A stretch of DNA of 64,000 bases, from the NCBI GenBank assembly GCA_025667525.1, contig CM046878.1, forward strand, positions 395,936,974-396,000,973. Reading direction: 5' to 3'. How positions within the stretch are numbered: position 1 is the stretch's first letter; each line of letters starts with the position of its first letter. The translations under genes were made by a program, and so were the position numbers. Below are positions 11,255 to 22,055 of the stretch, piece by piece. Below the pieces are notes generated by a model that saw only the letters and a program-made list of their open reading frames with translations, was not told the origin of the DNA and ran no database searches. Source of the DNA: Glebionis coronaria. Its lineage: Eukaryota > Streptophyta > Magnoliopsida > Asterales > Asteraceae.

Positions 11255-11420
11255 TAGCAGGTTTCCTAAAATAGAAAGTTTCCAAAAATAGAAAGTTTCC
11301 AAAAATAGATTTACTGCTTAAAATAGATAAGTTTCTAAAGATAGAAAGTTTCCATAAATAGATTAGCTGTTTAAAATGAATAAGTTTCTAAAATTAGAAA
11401 GTTCCCATAATTAGAAATAA
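11255..11420. repeat. AAAATAGAAAGTTTCC array in LTR H
   Basis: A unit of about 16 bases, AAAATAGAAAGTTTCC, repeats with drift eight or more times. The solo LTR has the same array at about 16600-16770. Confidence 0.75.
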
Positions 11421-11599
11421 GCTGGATTATTAAGCTAATAAGATAAGCTTAAGTTTTACTGATTAATATTCTAAGTCATGTGATTAAATAGTATAGTTTA
11501 TTAACTAATACATGTAAATTAAATAAACTATATGTTATATGATTTAATTAAATACAAGCATGATTTAATTAAATTAAAGTGTATAAAAATACTTAGGTT

Positions 11600-11800
11600 A
11601 AAACATGTAATACTATTGTATTAATATAACCTAAGTCGTGGTTATTAATTAATTATATTTCATGTTTAATAATTAATTAATACTATAGTGTAAAATAAAT
11701 AATTAAATACTTAGGTTAAAATCATGTATTATTAACAATAATAATAAACCTAATTCCATGTTTTAAATTAAATTAATTATATATCATGCCAAATTAATTT
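11600..11800. repeat. CTTAGGTTA / TAACCTAAG inverted-repeat segments in LTR H
   Basis: ACTTAGGTTA and its complement TAACCTAAGT flank an AT-rich spacer that includes CATGTA (about 11589-11635). A second, decayed unit follows (about 11708-11752). In the solo copy two clear units are present (about 16947-16990 and 17066-17112). Each could form a long AT-looped stem. Confidence 0.6.
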
Positions 11801-11985
11801 AATTAACTTGTAAAATTGTATACTTGTAAAATTAAATAAACTTGTAAAAATAATCATAGATCGAACCGTGTGTTATTACTTTATTAAAACATGTCATGAA
11901 CCGATCCCGTGAAAACCATGAACCAAACACCCCTAAAACAGTGGCAAGCTGGCGTGAACCGGTTGCCCCTATTTGTGTAAAGATG

Positions 11986-12284
11986 CCACCGGCTGAATCC
12001 GGTGGTTCCTTTCTCTCGGCTAGCCGCTGACCACCAGGTTCCCACCGGCAGTAGCCGGTGGTTCCCCCTGCCTGCCTACGGTCCCCCCTGCTTTCCTAAA
12101 ATAGCCACCGGATTAAGCCGGTGGTTGGGGCTGTGTTGCTGCCGAGACCAAACCAACCACAAGACACCCCCGACGCACGTCGGGGTGTCTTCTCCCTGTT
12201 GTAGACCGAGCTAAACACCACCAAGACCTAGGTCTTGGTTGGTGATGAGAACCAAAGCGACGCCGAGAGTCTTGGGACTCTCGG
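11986..12284. repeat. Cluster of six near-perfect hairpins in LTR H
   Basis: Stem-loops occur at 11986-12005 (CCACCGG, 6-base loop), 12042-12061 (CCACCGGC, loop AGTA), 12105-12124 (CCACCGG, loop ATTAAG), 12163-12189 (GACACCCC-CGACG with one bulge, loop CA), 12221-12238 (palindrome CCAAGACCTAGGTCTTGG) and 12263-12284 (CCGAGAGTC, loop TTGG). The segment is much richer in G+C than the surrounding LTR. In the solo LTR the equivalent segment has hairpins with other stems (17268-17388). Confidence 0.85.
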
Positions 12285-12524
12285 TTCGCGTGGCGGCCGG
12301 AACCAACAAACCCGAAAACACCCAAATTAAATTGCCCACCATGATTTTACATGTTTTAGTTCATGTTTTAGTTAACTCCATGTTCATATATTCATAAAAG
12401 CATAAAAAGGAATTAAAAGAATGGTTTTTCGGATTACCCAAAACACGTGGAATGGATAAATCTTGATCTCACGAACACATTCCTAATCAATAATTAAAAT
12501 CAAACCCCGTCCTTCTTTTGGCTT

Positions 12525-12685
12525 GCTGCCGGCGGCATAATTAGAACATCACGTTCTCCTTTAGGGTGCTGCCGGCTGCATAATCAGAACATAACGTTCT
12601 CCTTTTGGGTGCTGTTGGCGGCATAAAGAGAACATCACGTTCTCCTTTTGGGTGCTACTGGCGGCATAAACAGAACTGGCGGCCA
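12525..12685. repeat. 43-bp tandem repeat, 3.6 copies
   Basis: Units begin GCTGCCGGCGGCATAA at 12525, 12568, 12611 and 12654 (exact 43-base step, small substitutions). Each full unit includes AGAACATCACGTTCTCC, itself a short inverted repeat. The last unit is cut short at the AGAAC. In the solo LTR the corresponding place (about 17645) has only a single CTGGCGGCC remnant. Confidence 0.85.
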
Positions 12686-13191
12686 CCATGAAGAGTTTCT
12701 AGGGTTTTTGCTTTGTTTAGAAAATGTGATAAATGAAAATGTAATTACCTTCCTAACATATTTTTGTGAAGTGGGTTCGCTATAAGGCCCGTTTCTGTTC
12801 TTTGTGTCCGCAGGTAGCTGGGGCCCACAAGGGAAACCCGAACCTTTTCATGCTTAATAATTACGTGTTTGTACGTTTGTATTTACGTTACGTTATTATA
12901 ATATATTCGTGTTATTATAAATACTTGTACGTAATCGTAATAATAATATACGTAAATACATATTTATGTGTTCGTGATTCTTACGTTCATGATTTCATGT
13001 TCGTGATTATAATTATTACTTATAATAATTATCTTGTATTAATACATACTTAATACTTATCGTGTAATAACACGTACGTAATTCTTGTAATTAATATTCG
13101 TGACACGTGTTCATGTTATATGAGGAAAGTAGTAATCTTGTACGTACGATTACTAGTGTACTGTTCATGGTGAAAGCATGCGGGTTTTACA

Positions 13192-13364
13192 TATCTCATC
13201 TTATCATTGTTCAAATATATGTCAATGACATTATATTTGGTTCAACTTGTCAAAGTATTAGTGATAACATTGCCAAAATCATGCATGATGAGTTTGAAAT
13301 GAGCATGATGGGTGAACTTAACTTCTTTTTAGGACTACAAATTAGACGTAAGGACGATGGTATT
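13192..13364 (+). pseudogene. Ty1/copia reverse transcriptase fragment
   Basis: About 57 codons in one frame encode VQIYVNDIIFGST followed by HDEFEMSMMGELNFFLGLQI, the heart of copia RT. The catalytic motif is normally YVDD; here the first Asp reads Asn (YVND), so this copy would be inactive. Both ends are sharp: H's LTR ends at 13191 and an E-family LTR starts at 13365, so both neighbours probably inserted into this copia element. The remainder of the copia gene is not next to it. Confidence 0.85.
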
Positions 13365-14208
13365 TTATGAGACTTCATTTATACATAGTCTCGTCGTCCA
13401 AATCGGGCTTAAAATGCTTAAAAATTTCTTAAAATACCCCAAAAAATGCTTGTGTTTGTTCATTATGTATTTTAGGTACGGATATCGTGAATTCAACAAA
13501 AGATCACAAGATTCAAGCAAAAAAAGCATGGGAAACAAAACCACATAAAGAACCGGATCCGAATCATGAATTTCTAAAGGAGTCCTTGAAGTTTGAAGAT
13601 TTGTCAAGATTGGTCACTCATGAATTGAAGACTTGTCACTTTTAACCCTTGTAAATCTCAAAACTTGCATTTCGGTCCTTAAAGTTTCAAGAAATTTGAA
13701 GACAAGCCCTTAAAGAATGACTATTGTGCATTGATGGTCCTTGTTAAAAAGTATTTGCAACAATTATGCCAAAAGTGACAAGTGACCCAAAGATATATCA
13801 AAGGGATTGTGTAATAAGCTGTTGAAAACTTTATATGCACAAAATTTGAGAGTCAGGGGACTACTTTTGCCAAAGTTATAACCTTTGACCCACTTTAAAC
13901 CCGGATATAACCGGAGCCTAACCAAAAGCCCTTAGCATTTGATAAAGTCCGATCCAACAGCCCAACAACCCCCCAGACACTGTCACGTTTATTATTAATT
14001 TATATATTTTTAAATTAATATAAACTAATCCTAACTCCCACTTAACCCTTACTGTTAACATCATCCTTCCCCAAAACCAGTTCTTCATATTATAAACCCT
14101 AAATCCCTACATTCTTAATTACCCCATATCAACCCAATTACATCTCCAGTAATGTAATTTACCATCCCCACATCACATCCCCACCCCTTAATCATCCCTC
14201 CACGTCAC
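13365..14208 (+). repeat. First part of an E-family LTR
   Basis: From TTATGAGACTTCATTTATAC onward it aligns with the start of the solo LTR at 28029: the same CGTCCAAATCGGGCTTAAAAT, GTTTGTT, TTTTAGGTACGGATAT, AGATCACAAGA and repeated 'CCTTGAAGTTTGAAGA' phrases. It stops at 14208 where element B's LTR begins. It corresponds to roughly the first 850 bases of the 3.78-kb solo copy. It is likely the missing 5' part of element E's LTR (46493-49610). Confidence 0.75.
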
Positions 14209-14648
14209 TAATAAGTGTGAAAACACTTATCCTTTTACCACTTATTTCCAATAATAACAAGACCAAAACGTGTATTTTATGTCGTAGAAGTCGAAATTAT
14301 GCGTGGTTTGTGTTTTTATTGTCTTTCAGGATAATAATATAAAAAAGGAAGAAAACATGGGCTATCACGAGTTTTTATCGAAGAAAACGAGAAAAGACGA
14401 AGTCAAAAGATCAAGAGTGCAAAAAGAACGGAAGTCCAAGGCCTATTATGAAGATTTATCGAAGAAAAAGTCTAAAGACGGATGTTTAATGAAGTCGAAG
14501 AACCAAGTCTAATTATAAAAGAAAATTTTAAGACGAGTTCAATTTATATCGACAAATCCCAAGACGACATCGAGAAAGACAAAGAATTTAAATCGGGTCG
14601 AGACGAGAAGAAAAAAAAAGGAAGCAACACATGCACCTCCCCACCTCC

Positions 14649-14656
14649 TATATATA
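14649..14656 (+). promoter_or_regulatory. TATA box in LTR of element B
   Basis: TATATATA in CTCCTATATATACCC, at the same relative position as A's TATAAATA, and followed as in A by a GGAGGGTG / GGGTGGGTTAG-like stretch. Confidence 0.65.
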
Positions 14657-15214
14657 CCCTCCTGATGTGTCATTAGGAGGGTGTTAGTTAGTTAGTTAAT
14701 TAGTTTATTTTTTCACTTTTGTAGTTTTATTTTTTAGAGAGAGAAAGTGCTTAACTTTCTCTCACTATAATTTCATCTTTTCTTTTCTTTCATGTTTAAG
14801 CTTTGATTTAATCTTGTATTTTGGAATCATTAATCTACAAGTTCAAGTTTAAGCTTTTCATCATTTAATCTCTTTCTACCTTTCTTGATTTTGTTTATCT
14901 TTGATTCGTGTTAATCTTATTCTTGCTTCATCTTGATGTTTATGTGACTAAAAAGTTTATCTTTTTATTCATATCTAAGTTTTCATACGATTGAGCTTTG
15001 AGCTTATCATACTTATTGGCTTATTTTGTATTTAGCTTATTTACTTTTGAATTTTCTAAAAAGTTTCATCTTTTTATGGTTTGTTTTGAAAGATTTGCTT
15101 ATTTAAAGTTTTGAAAGTTCTTATTTATGCTTATTAGCTCTTCTTATTATAAATTTCGTAAAGTTTCGGATTGTGCTTATTGAAAGAGGGCTTATTTGTT
15201 GCTTATTAAGTTTA

Positions 15215-15341
15215 CCGTCCATCGGAAAGGTAAATCCTTTTCCGACAGGTGATTCCGATACCTTCATCGGATTAGGGCTTTGGATTCCGACAATTATTCC
15301 GATCTGTGTATCGGAAAAGGGTTTTGGATTCCGATGGTTTT
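15215..15341. repeat. TTCCGAT / ATCGGAA short-repeat array, left part (LTR B)
   Basis: About nine occurrences of ATTCCGA(T/C) or its complement ATCGGA in 127 bases. The array continues on the other side of the solo LTR at 18195-18418. Its place matches the TTCCGGAT array of A's LTR (3022-3296). Confidence 0.75.
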
Positions 15342-18187
15342 TGTAACACCCCATTTTGATAAATGGAATGTCACGCGTGATTATGGCGTGTCATCAAAGC
15401 ATATAAGGAAAAATGTCTAAACATTACATGACCATAAAAGGAAATACCCGAATCAAACATCGGTAGTCCAAAAGTAGAACTCATCACACACAAACATAAG
15501 TACTGTAAATGAAAGGACTAAACAATGTCCATGGAAAGAGTATCAAAGTATAGATAAATGCATAAAGTAAAGAAGGCTAGAAAGCTTCCAGTCCATATGC
15601 ACGTACACTTAAAGTCTACGAGCGTCCCTGAGTACCTGCCGTTTTGGGAACATGAAAAGGAAAATGACTGAGCAATACGCTCAGTGCACGGATGTACAAA
15701 TAAAGCGTGAATTATATAAGCATATAAGCATGAAACAGCGGAAGAAACAAAGTCATGGATAACCCGGTTAAGTCTTAGTAAAACTGGTTTTATAGTTTGA
15801 AAAGCCTTATGTTTATCTTGTAAAAACTGTTTAACATATTTTACCGTTAGCCAATATAGGTCATGAAAATCAACGTGTATGAATACTTGTAGGGGTGACC
15901 TCGTCATGCAAATTAGAGGGGCTGCCTCTAATTTAATATACTCGTTTTGGGTAGGAGGGATCAGCTCCTTGTGAAGGATGCAAGGCACACACCACATTCA
16001 CACTGAGTAATCTGCTGAAAACATGTAACTAGGATGCACCCATATGCCCAAGCTGATAATATAATAAATGGCCAAAAACTGAAAGGGAAGCCACGAGCAA
16101 TCACTCCGCCATGGGGAAGTCATAACACCACTGCCTCTAGTGTTATGGTTATGGTACATCCATAACTAGGTGAAACTGGTCATGCATGTATATGGCTTTA
16201 GGTATTCTAATTAAACATAAGCAATCAAAAACATATAAAACATATACTAGGGAAACAGTTGGCTGCATACGGGGAATCCTAATAAGGAAAGAATGTCCAT
16301 ACTGAAAGGACGGAGAATCCGTACCTTATATCTAGTGAACGAAGAAGACGAACGGAAGAAAGTCCTACTTCGGTATCACTAACGCTACATAAATACATAC
16401 ATGTATAAGTATCTGATTACTGAGTACGTAACTGGTTTTATATCATGTCTTAGCTTGTTTTATATGTTCATGTCATGTTTTACTGATTTAAGCTTTATAC
16501 TGTGTTTATCATATATTATGTCTATTCTGATTAATTATTACTTGTATTTCATGTATTATTATACTTGTTGTGTAATAATAAGTAACTTTCTAAAAATAGC
16601 AGGTTTCCTAAAATAGAAAGTTACAAAAATAGAAAGTTTCCAAAGATAGAAAGTTTCCAAAAATAGAACTACTGCTTAAAATAGATAAGTTTCTAAAAAT
16701 AGAAAGTTTCCATAAATAGATCAGCTGCCTTAAATAAATAAGTTTCTAAAAACAGGAAGTTTCCATAAATAGATATAAGCTGGTTAATTAAGCTAATTAC
16801 ATAAGCTTCAGTGTTTTCTGATTATTATTCTAAGTCATGTGATTATATAGTATAGTTTATTAATTATTACATGTAAATTAAATAAACTATATGTTAAAGT
16901 ATTTAATTAAATATAACATGATTTTAATTAAATAAGGTAAAATTACTTAGGTTAAAACATGTATTTTTATCTCTTGATAATATAACCTAAGTCATGTTAA
17001 ATAAATAAATTATAAGTCACGGTTTTAATAATTAATTAATTATATAGTCTAATTAAAGATGAATACTTAGGTTAAAATTCATGAATTAATAATTAAATTA
17101 ATAACCTAAGTCATGTAAATTAAATTAATCATGTTCATGTTTTTAATTAATTTAATTTAAGTCTAAAAACTAACATAATTTGTAAAAATCATAAACCTTG
17201 AAAAAATGATTCATGAACCGGACCCGTAACTAAAACCCATGAACCGGACCCGTAACCATCACCATACCCCGACCAAGGTCGGGTTTCCCCTTGTTTTTGT
17301 TGCTGTCGTGGGACCACCACCACCATACCGAGACCATATGGTCTCGGTGGTGTGAGATAAGCCAAGCCGAGACCCCTATGGGGCTCGGTTAGGCGTCGGC
17401 TAGAAACAAAACACCCCTAAACCCTTGATTTGATTTAACCCCATGATTAGAACATGTTTAAAATAATTGTTTTTAATTAGTTAATTAAAAACATCATGAT
17501 TTTATGTGATTGAATAAATCAAAACATAAAAAGAAAAGGTTAAAAGTTATACCGATTACGTGAAACAAATGAGGACGAACAAACAATGATCCTTTTAATA
17601 ATTCCAAGATCAAAATCAAACCGAATCACCCTTGTGGTGTTCTTGAAACTGGCGGCCAAAGAGGAGCAAGAAGGAAGAATTAGGGTTTTTCTTATTTTCA
17701 ATATTTTGTGAATAATGAACATGTTTTTCCCTTAATTCCTAGTTAGTAAAAATTACATGGGCCAAGCCCGTGTTCCTTGTGTATGCCGCGGGTAGGGTCC
17801 CCACATGGGGTAACCCGTACCTTTCCAGTGTCTAAAAATAATAGTGTGTTCTCGTGTTTTATCGTGTTCGTAATTTACGTGTTCTAATTAGTTATCGATC
17901 GTGACTTAATATATTTATTCGTGTTCGTAATAAATATATATACATACGTAATATTAGCTCGTGATTAATTTACGTTCATGATTTCATGTTCGTATGTTCG
18001 TGATTATAATTATTATTGGAATAATTATCGTGTGTTCGTACGTAATAAATACTTATCGTGTTATAACACGTACGTAATACTTGAAATTCTTATTCATGAA
18101 ACGTAAACGTGCTATAAAGGGAAAGTTCTAATGATGTACTTACGATCTTAAGGGTACTATTCATGGTAAAAACATGCGGGTTTTACA
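15342..18187 (-). repeat. Solo LTR of the H family inside LTR B
   Basis: It has full LTR ends (+ strand TGTAACACCCCATTTTG to GCGGGTTTTACA) and aligns with H's LTR. No internal sequence follows on either side. Flanks are GTTTT (15337-15341) and GTTAT (18188-18192), a 5-bp target duplication with one mismatch. Solo LTRs arise by recombination between the two LTRs of one insertion. It holds its own hairpin cluster and the AATAGAAAGTTTCC array. Frames such as 15518-15997 (- strand) are chance openings. Confidence 0.85.
17268..17388. repeat. Hairpin cluster in solo LTR (counterpart of 11986-12284)
   Basis: Stem-loops at 17268-17283 (CCCGACC, loop AA), 17328-17347 (CCGAGACCATATGGTCTCGG, a 20-base palindrome, extended by CACCA/TGGTG outside) and 17367-17388 (CCGAGACCCC/GGGGCTCGG, one bulge). 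These stems are not those of H's LTR although the flanking sequence is shared. Confidence 0.8.
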
Positions 18188-18420
18188 GTTATTTCGATCG
18201 GGATTCCGATAGCAGTGATCATTCTATTATTCCGATAGAGTATGTTTTCCGATAGTGTGATTCCGATAGCTTTCGATTTTAATTATTTCGATAGTATCCC
18301 TAATATTCCGACAGGATTTCCTTGGATATATTCCGACGAAGCATTCCGATGGGTGTATTCCGATTATATTGCAACAGTGCTATTCTGATGGGTTCCAATC
18401 ATGGACATTCCGACGAGTTT
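18188..18420. repeat. TTCCGAT short-repeat array, right part (LTR B)
   Basis: More than ten variants of ATTCCGAT(A/G), some reading TTTCGAT or TTCCGAC, at irregular 12-30 base spacing. They continue the array cut by the solo LTR. Confidence 0.75.
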
Positions 18421-18694
18421 AAGTTTTTGTTTTTACAAAGTTTTTATTTTTACAAAATTTTATGTTTTAAATTTACTTTTTAAGTTTTTAATCATTTATT
18501 TTTAACTCGTAATTTTTAGTTTAACTTTTAAAGCTTTTTACTCAACGACATTTTCATATTTGTTTTTAGTTTAAAATAGATAATCAAACAACTTTATTTT
18601 CCACCAAGAACGACTGAGTCGCACTTTTAACTAGTAATCAATTCGAAATGACCGGAGACGATAACTTTTTACATACAAAATCTCTTGTATTAAA

Positions 18695-18707
18695 TGGCGC
18701 CGCTGCC
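18695..18707 (+). promoter_or_regulatory. Primer-binding site of element B
   Basis: TGGCGCCGCTGCC differs at one base from the complement of the plant tRNA-Asp 3' end (TGGCGCCGTTGCC), the primer used by Athila-type elements. It lies two bases after the LTR. Element E has the same 13 bases at 49616. Confidence 0.85.
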
Positions 18708-18883
18708 AAAAATATTAACGGTTTTTAGTGAGAGACGCGTTGGATTTTGGGATCCGTTCATTTTTTAACGTTATTTTTCTTGCTTCAAAAATTTTCAAAA
18801 ATCCTAAAATATAACTTTTAAAAAAATAGAAAAACATAAAAAACAAAAAATATTTATTGTCTATCTTTCTTTTCTTTTTGTAG
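18708..18883 (+). other. Leader of element B
   Basis: Short A/T-rich leader between the primer site and gag, with CGTTGGATTTTGGGATCCGTTC, a stretch that recurs on the - strand near 42800-42830 in the leader of element J. Confidence 0.5.
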
Positions 18884-21800
18884 GTGTGTATGCGTACCCG
18901 TGCTCGTAAGAATAAAGCAACTCAAGACGAAGTCGAAACTCCACCTATTGTCGCCATGGACAATCGACCAATGATCGAGCTTTTGCAATCGCAAGTAGAG
19001 GGCAACACCGATGCTATTGCCATGCCCGAGATTGGAGCCAACAACTTTGAGCTCAATCCGGCTTTATTCAAATGGTCTCTGCTCAACCATTCTTGGGGCG
19101 TACAGTTGATGATCCTCATGACCATATCAAAAGGTTCCTTCAACTTACTAATACGGTAAAGTATAATGGGGTTTCACAAGAGGTGATTCGCTTGCAACTT
19201 TTTCCTTTCTCCTAAGAGGGACAAGCCCGGCATTGTCTTGATAAGGAACCGCCACAAAGTATTCTTACGTGGTCGGATTTAGAGACCAAATTCATCAACT
19301 ACTTTTTCCCACCCTCGCGTACTATCGCTTTGCGGAATGATAACTTTGAACAAAAGTACGGTGAGACATTTAGTGAATCTTGGGACCGTTTTAAGGAACT
19401 TTTAAGAAAGTTTCCACAACATGGTTTCACAAAAGTACATCAAATTAAAACTTTTTACAATGGTTTAAGCATGAATGACCAAGATTCACTAAATAGTGCC
19501 TCGGGGGGTAACATTTTGGTTAAGTCTTCTAATGCCGCGTGGGACATTACTGAGAATAAGTCTAGAGTGAAAACTAAGAGTGTTCGGGCTAATGTGGCTA
19601 GTGCTAGTACTAGTGATGCCGACAAGATATTTGATAAGCTTACTTCGATTGTTGAAGCACTTGCTCTACAAACCGCTAACAATGCCAAAAACATCAATGT
19701 GCAAGTTAATGCTTTGAGTCAGTCATGTGAAATATGCGGAGGTTCTCATTCATACACCGATTATCGTTCGACTCGCGACAATCCGGAAAATGTGTATGCC
19801 GCTAACGGTAACTTTTCTATGGGAGGCTATCAAGCACGTCCTCAAGGTGACCGCAATTTGCTCAGTTATCGTTCAAACAACTTCCTTTCACCACCCGGTT
19901 TTCCTCCTCAAAACCAAAACAACCTCAATCGCAACAATCAAAACCAACCTCGAGCTCCAAAGCAATATCAAACCCAAAGAAACCCATATCCACCTCAAGG
20001 AAATAACCAAGTTTACCAACAACCCGCTTATCAACCACCTGCTTACCATGCTCTTCCTCCCACCCAACCCACCGAATTTAATCACGAGGTTGAAAGTTAC
20101 ATGAGGACTAATGACGCACTGGTGCAGAATCTTCAGCGAAAAAACATCAACTTGAAAGGAGATATGGCGAAACAAGGGAATGATCTTCGAGCCGATATGC
20201 GAAACTCTTTGACTAGTCAAACGAATGACTTAAGGGATATGATGGCTAGTTTTTTCCAAAGTAATCAAGCCTCTAGTTCTGCTTCTCTTCCGAGTAACAC
20301 CGTTGCTAATCCAAGAGGGGAGATGAAAGCAATCACCACCCGAAGTGACAAAGGTTTAAAGGTACCCGAGATTCCTACACCTACACCGGTGATTGTGACA
20401 AAGGAAAACGAGTCCCCTTCTCCAATTCCTCCACCTTCTACTTCTACCCCACCACCACCCAAGGATGTAAGTGAGAATTCCATTCCAACACCTTCATCTC
20501 AACCCAATATACCTTATCCCTCAAGGTTGAGGAAAGAGAAGTTGAAGAACAAGGATGATATTCAGGTTTCTAACTTTCTTAAAGTGTTTAAACAACTGAA
20601 TTTCAACATCTCCTTTGCTAAGGCTCTCGCAAACATGCCGAAATATGCTAAAATGTTTAAAGATATTCTAAGTGACAAAGAAAAGCTTCTTGATATCGCT
20701 CAGACCCAACTTAACGAGAATTGCTCCGTAGTGCTCTTAAGGAAATTACCCACTAAACTTGGTGATCCGGGTCGTTTTCTCAGTCCTTGCAACTTCCCCG
20801 GGGTAGAGAATTGTATGGCCCTAGCCGATCTAGGTGCTAGTATAAACTTAATGCCTTTAAGTGTGTGGAAACAATTATCTCTACCCGAGCGAGTCCCCAC
20901 ACGAATGACTTTGGAATTAGCTAACCGTACGGTTGCTTATCCAGTGGGGATAGCCGAAGATGTTTTCGTCGGTGTCGACAAATTCACCTTTCCAGCGGAT
21001 TTTGTTGTCGTTGACTAAGAGATGGATCCCTGTGTTCCATTAATCGTTGGACGTCCATTCTTGAGGACCAGTCGCACTCTCATTGATGTAGCCGCGGGCG
21101 AATTTATCATGAGAGTTGGTGACGATAAAATCGTCTTCAACATTGGTAAACTTTCTAAGCAACCTTATTAAAACGAGAGCGTTAATTTCATTGACGTTGT
21201 TGATGAGGCTTGTGAAGAGCATTTCAAAGACGCTTGTAAAAGTGGATCTTCTTCTCTACCCATTGTTGAGACCGTTGCCTCTATTGCCCCCTCACTGACT
21301 CCATTTGGAGAAGTGATTTCCTTTTGATAGAATTTGAAGCAACTTTAGGGAATGTGTACTTAAAATATGATGATTCTCCCTGCGATTGGGATGAAGACAT
21401 TCGTACCATTGAGAAACTTCTCAATGAGGACCATATTACACCACCATCTCCTAAGGAAATCTCTATCGATGATCCGAATTTGACTACGCCTTCTATCGAA
21501 AATCCTCCGGATTTAGAGCTTAAGGATTTATCGTCTCATCTCGAATACGTTTTCCTTGAAGACAATAAGAAGTTACCCGTCATCATCGCTAAGGACTTGA
21601 AAGAAGAAGAAAAATCTCGACTTATCGACTTGCTGAAGAATCATAAGAAAGCAATTGCTTGGAATATTTCCGATATCCGCGGAATTGATCCGAACTTTTG
21701 TACTCATAAAATTCTCATGGAAGATGACTTAAACCCGCAATCCAAAGCCAAAGAAGGGTTAATCCTAAAATTCATGACGTTATCAAGAAAGAGGTTATCA

Positions 21801-22055
21801 AACTTCTAGATGCCGGAATCATTTACCCTATTTCGGATTCGCCATGGGTTAGTCTTGTCCATTGTGTGCCTAAGAAAGGCGGAATAACCGTTGTTCCCAA
21901 TTAAAACAACGAGTTGATTCCTACTCGACTTGTCACGGGTTGGCGAGTTTGCATAGACTATCGTAAGCTCAATGATGCCACTCGCAAGGATCATTTTCCT
22001 CTTTCTTTCATGGATCAAATGCTCGAGCGTTTAGCGGGTAATGATTATTATTGCT
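18884..22055 (+). pseudogene. Gag-protease-RT region of element B, broken
   Basis: Gag starts at ATG 18890 or upstream GTG/ATG (MRTRARKNK, then MIELLQSQVEG). A one-base shift at about 19065-19090 moves gag to the frame that runs, with one TAA at about 19213, to 21018. In that frame come the capsid motifs FPFS, WSDLETKFINYFFPPS, SWDRFKELLRKFPQHG and TFYNGL, a zinc knuckle CEICGGSH whose final Cys is Tyr, a Pro/Gln/Asn-rich linker, and aspartic protease with ALADLGASINLMP (codons about 490-503). A TAA at 21018 interrupts protease just before LIVGRPFLRTSR. RT begins at 21324-21809 (LEYVFLEDNKKLPVII, HKILMEDD), shifts frame, then gives CIDYRKLND, DQMLERLAGNDYYCF and stops at 22055. Order and motifs fit Athila pol. 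It cannot make a working polyprotein. Confidence 0.85.

Larger units (their letters stand above)
8225..13191 (-). mobile_element. Element H: 5' part of a Tekay-like Ty3 retrotransposon, reverse strand
   Basis: Reading the - strand from the right: an LTR of 3,157 bp (13191 to 10035), a 4-base gap, then a primer-binding site TGGTATTAGAGCC of the initiator-methionine-tRNA type, then a decayed internal region that stops at 8225 where element G begins. The LTR starts TGTAAAACCC and ends GGGGTGTTACA, the usual Tekay form. A second copy of the same LTR sits at 15342-18187. At its right end H abuts a fragment of copia RT (13192), so H probably inserted into that element. Confidence 0.75.
10035..13191 (-). 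repeat. 5' LTR of element H
   Basis: On the + strand it runs from TGTAACACCCCACTTTG to CATGCGGGTTTTACA. It aligns through most of its length with the solo copy at 15342-18187, including GATTATGGCGTGTCATCAAAGCAT-like opening, the GAGGGGCTGCCTCTAA hairpin, the CATAACTAGGTGAAACTGG block and the terminal 30 bases. This copy is about 310 bp longer, mostly because of extra hairpins and a 43-bp tandem repeat. Open frames inside are spurious. Confidence 0.85.
14209..18692 (+). repeat. 5' LTR of element B (split by a solo LTR)
   Basis: It starts TAATAAGTGTGAAAACAC (A's LTR starts TGATAGGTGTG) and ends ...TGTATTA two bases before the primer site. Without the 2,846-bp insert it is about 1.64 kb, close to A's 1.54 kb. 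It contains a TATA box and a region of TTCCGAT repeats on both sides of the insert. Open frames at 14303-14676 belong to the LTR and match a similar frame in A's LTR. Confidence 0.8.
14209..22055 (+). mobile_element. Element B: Athila-like Ty3 retrotransposon, truncated in RT
   Basis: It has a 5' LTR (14209-18692, interrupted by a solo LTR), a tRNA-Asp-type primer site (18695), and gag, protease and the N-terminal third of RT. It ends abruptly after the codons for the RT motif NDYYCF at 22055. RNase H, integrase and the 3' LTR are missing. The left flank is the E-family LTR fragment; a candidate 5-bp target copy is GTCAC (14204-14208), with no partner to test it. Confidence 0.8.

Noticed and set aside
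12002..12325. Overlapping 70-codon ORFs on both strands
   Set aside because: They fall in the G+C-rich hairpin cluster, where stops are rare by composition and both strands read open because the stems are self-complementary.
15518..15997. 159-codon ORF on the - strand
   Set aside because: It lies wholly in the solo LTR, has no known motif, and the homologous part of H's LTR does not keep the frame open.
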